In this document: one piece after another, positions 19,676-21,644 of the stretch
Layout: the number at the start of each line of letters is the position of its first letter
How positions within the stretch are numbered: position 1 is the first letter of the stretch
Source of the DNA: Beroe ovata
Taxonomy: Eukaryota; Ctenophora; Nuda; Beroida; Beroidae
DNA length: 21,644 nt
NCBI GenBank assembly: GCA_946803715.1
Contig: CAMPET010000034.1
Location: 48,445 to 70,088 of the forward strand
Direction: 5' to 3'
The notes under the pieces: generated by a model
What the model was told of the DNA's origin: nothing
Databases searched by the model: none
What the model saw: the letters and a program-made list of their open reading frames with translations, nothing else
Position numbers and translations under genes: made by a program

Positions 19676-21150
19676 AATTAATGGTAATTTTAGTTGAAAT
19701 TGTTCAGAATTAATGCTAATGTTATGTTATTTCAGACTCTTAGTTATGTACTCATTTAGATACAGAATCTGTGACTAAATTTATTTGCTCCGGGGAAATA
19801 TTTATTTGGTCCGCCAAACACGTGTTACCATGTACTCATGTGAAAGTTATTCTGACGAACGTAATGCGAGATTGGATGGCGAAGCTCAAGGGAAGTTCAG
19901 CTAGTCCTCAACCTTAGACACGTCTAAAAATCACTCCAACTCTATCCAAATAATATTTCTTACCAACATCTGATCCAGGTTTCAGTTTTAACTGTCTTAT
20001 CATCCCATTTTGGCAGCGTTCAGATTCCATAATTCATGCTCGTGCTTTTTTGAAGATATTTCATTCATAATCTGCCTACGTGGTTAATGAACGTTCCCAG
20101 CTCTGACTAAGCTGTAATATGTACGTGGTTTGGGCTAAATTCAGCTGATTTTACTGCTCTGCAGTAGATAAGGTATACCTAGGTTGGTAGATTTAGTTTT
20201 TGACGGTTTGAAATCGAAATTGATTTTGATTATTGACGGGATTCCTTTGAATGTTATTATTTTCCACACGATTTTCCCTGTATCAGTGACATTCTATCAT
20301 ATCACACAACAATGACAAACATGACAAACATTGGCAAACCATTCATCCTTTTTCCATTTTCGTTTCTTGTCATTTTCTTTTTTCGCCACATTTCGTAATT
20401 CTCGTTACATTTCCCTAGAAATCATACGTAATGCAATTATCCTAATCCTGAGTAATCCTATTAGGGCACAAAAAACACAGATTGCATTAACACAACTGAG
20501 ATGGGTAATTATTCGCTGTGATGTAATTTTTTGGCTCCATGCCAAAAGTCACCGTTAATTTCATCAGTTTTGAAATTGAACACGTTCGCTTGGTATAATG
20601 CGATGGTGGGTTCAAATCACGACCGAACATTGAACAGGCATGATGTAATTCGTGTGATAACAAAATTTCACTGGAAAATGAATGTTAAAGTTATGATGTC
20701 CATTTAATTCTTTCAATTCAAGATATCTGAATTGAAATGAACAACGTCAATTTGAGGATGGATGTGTCGTATTTAGAAACGAGACTCTATACGCGTCTAG
20801 CACATTCTTATGCTGCGTCCACGATATTATAATGAGACCTCGTAGACAATTTCACACGGATAATAAACCCCCACGCTACACGTTGTATGTGGATAATATG
20901 CCATGACCCAGCGTTGTAATGAGTTGACAATAGTTGGACTCGAGCCAACAGATCCCCCTCCCCTCATTAACGCCCTGATGTTGATAGAAAACATAATGTA
21001 CAGGCCTACTACACTGATTCTTGTTGGCAAATGATAATTTTTTAAAACATTTACACGTTTCCTGGATCGTTAATTTGGACCGGGACCGTCGCCGATCTTC
21101 AATCAGACTTCCATGCACCTCGAAATATTTATGAGTGGACCATCTTCAGA

Positions 21151-21274
21151 CACGTGACCCCCAAAAGCGTTGTCATGTGACAGTCTTCTCCCACGTGATC
21201 TCTGTGTTTTCCATGACATTACAACGCGACAAAACATGCACGTGGGAGCGCGCACGTGGGATAAATGTCACGTG
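21151..21274. promoter_or_regulatory. Cluster of five CACGTG E-boxes
   Basis: CACGTG occurs at 21151-21156, 21192-21197, 21239-21244, 21253-21258 and 21269-21274, with related CATGTG and CACATG words between and after them. Flanks such as ACACGTGACC and GTCACGTGAA resemble bHLH-zip sites (USF, MITF/TFE, Max type). The third and fourth sites lie in a short direct repeat GCACGTGGG. It may be a promoter or enhancer of a gene to the right of the window; this is inference. Confidence 0.5.
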
Positions 21275-21404
21275 AATCTGGTCACATGTTTGTTCTCTGT
21301 CATCAAGTATCATGAAATTTAATATGTGTGTGTGGGATGGATATATTTTAATGTGTGATGTAATCGTTACATGACGTGATGTATTAAATATCTTGCCATG
21401 TACC

Positions 21405-21560
21405 TTCGCTCCTCCATCGCTCTTCTTCTTCTCTCCTCGCTCTTCTCCTTCCCCCTCCCCCTTACTCCTCGCTGTTCTCCTCCCTCTTTCTCAGTCTCCT
21501 TTTCCTCTCCTCCCTCCCGATTCTCCGCACCTTTCCATCGTTCCCCTCTCCCACTCATTG
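21405..21560. repeat. Pyrimidine-rich (CT/TTC) low-complexity tract
   Basis: The plus strand is almost entirely C and T with short TCTTCTTCTT and CCCTCCCCC runs. Long stop-free frames on both strands here are a by-product of composition. Confidence 0.85.
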
Positions 21561-21600
21561 TGCTTCTTTCGCCTTGGAAATGAATCTTGATGAACACGCA

Positions 21601-21606
21601 AGCGCG

Positions 21607-21644
<38 letters not shown>
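21601..21644. repeat. (CA)n microsatellite at window end
   Basis: After GCGCGC at 21602-21607, an almost pure CA repeat runs to the end of the window, interrupted once by CAAAC near 21630. It probably continues beyond 21644. Confidence 0.95.

Larger units (their letters stand above)
19676..21644. other. Gene-free 3' flank of SLC33A1 and distal intergenic region
   Basis: No recognisable exon on either strand. 19676 to about 20300 probably includes the transporter 3' UTR. A Phe/Ser-rich frame at 20331-20558 and short minus-strand frames at 20827-21118 have no family resemblance. The distal part holds an E-box cluster, a pyrimidine tract and a CA microsatellite, described separately. Confidence 0.55.

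Noticed and set aside
20583-20627. tRNA-like stretch with GGGTTCAAATC and GTTCG...CGAAC ends
   Set aside because: The T-stem has two or more mismatches, there is no credible anticodon arm or A-box, and the total length is too short. At best it is a decayed tRNA-derived fragment.
20930-20960. Minus-strand B-box-like GGCTCGAGTCC
   Set aside because: Position 54 is C instead of T and no A-box is found at the expected distance, so neither a tRNA nor a SINE head can be supported.
21367-21639. Overlapping frames in the pyrimidine tract and CA repeat
   Set aside because: Low-complexity composition yields stop-free frames on both strands; the peptides are Ser/Pro/Leu or Glu/Arg/Gly repeats.

Overview
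The window is nuclear DNA from an animal, most likely a compact, intron-rich invertebrate genome. The gene set is metazoan: an ELOVL-type elongase, glycine N-methyltransferase, a TMEM69-like DUF3429 protein, a cytosolic sulfotransferase, a DHX33-like helicase and the acetyl-CoA transporter SLC33A1. Introns are GT-AG, mostly about 70-400 bp, in an AT-rich background with short GCGCGC-rich islands and simple repeats. I cannot fix the phylum; a sponge or another early-branching or marine invertebrate is plausible but is inference. Nothing looks bacterial, and there is no CRISPR array, rRNA or convincing tRNA.

Layout. (1) 1-2017, plus strand: the last six exons of a coiled-coil protein; its first visible intron holds a tandem array (about 380-905) of 106-114 bp units built from TGACG-type inverted repeats, next to a small terminal-inverted-repeat element (257-367). 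(2) 2555-3058, minus: an intronless 167-residue coiled-coil protein. (3) 3643-5294, minus: a complete eight-exon fatty acid elongase, reconstructed here as 283 residues. (4) 6429-8622, minus: a complete nine-exon glycine N-methyltransferase, 314 residues. (5) 9773-10781, plus: a five-exon DUF3429/TMEM69-like membrane protein, 221 residues, divergent from the methyltransferase. (6) 11033-11993, plus: a cytosolic sulfotransferase with one coding intron. (7) 12365-14356, plus: an intronless DEAH-box helicase, DHX33-like. (8) 14896-19675, plus: a complete twelve-exon acetyl-CoA transporter, 532 residues, whose sixth intron carries a roughly 550 bp unit repeated more than twice. (9) 19676-21644: no recognisable gene; it holds five CACGTG E-boxes within 125 bp, a pyrimidine tract and a terminal CA microsatellite.

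The genes look like ordinary, independently transcribed housekeeping and metabolic genes. Several use activated donors (acetyl-CoA, malonyl-CoA, S-adenosylmethionine, PAPS), but I see no evidence that they form one system. Exon models were joined by hand from splice sites, reading phase and remembered family sequence. They close without frame breaks in all five multi-exon genes that I could follow from start to stop, although the sulfotransferase start is uncertain.

I did not find a clear new biological system. The most unusual items are the dyad-rich minisatellite, a short decayed copy of the elongase histidine box inside an intron of the same gene, the intronless helicase, the sulfotransferase with altered cofactor-binding motifs, and the E-box cluster.
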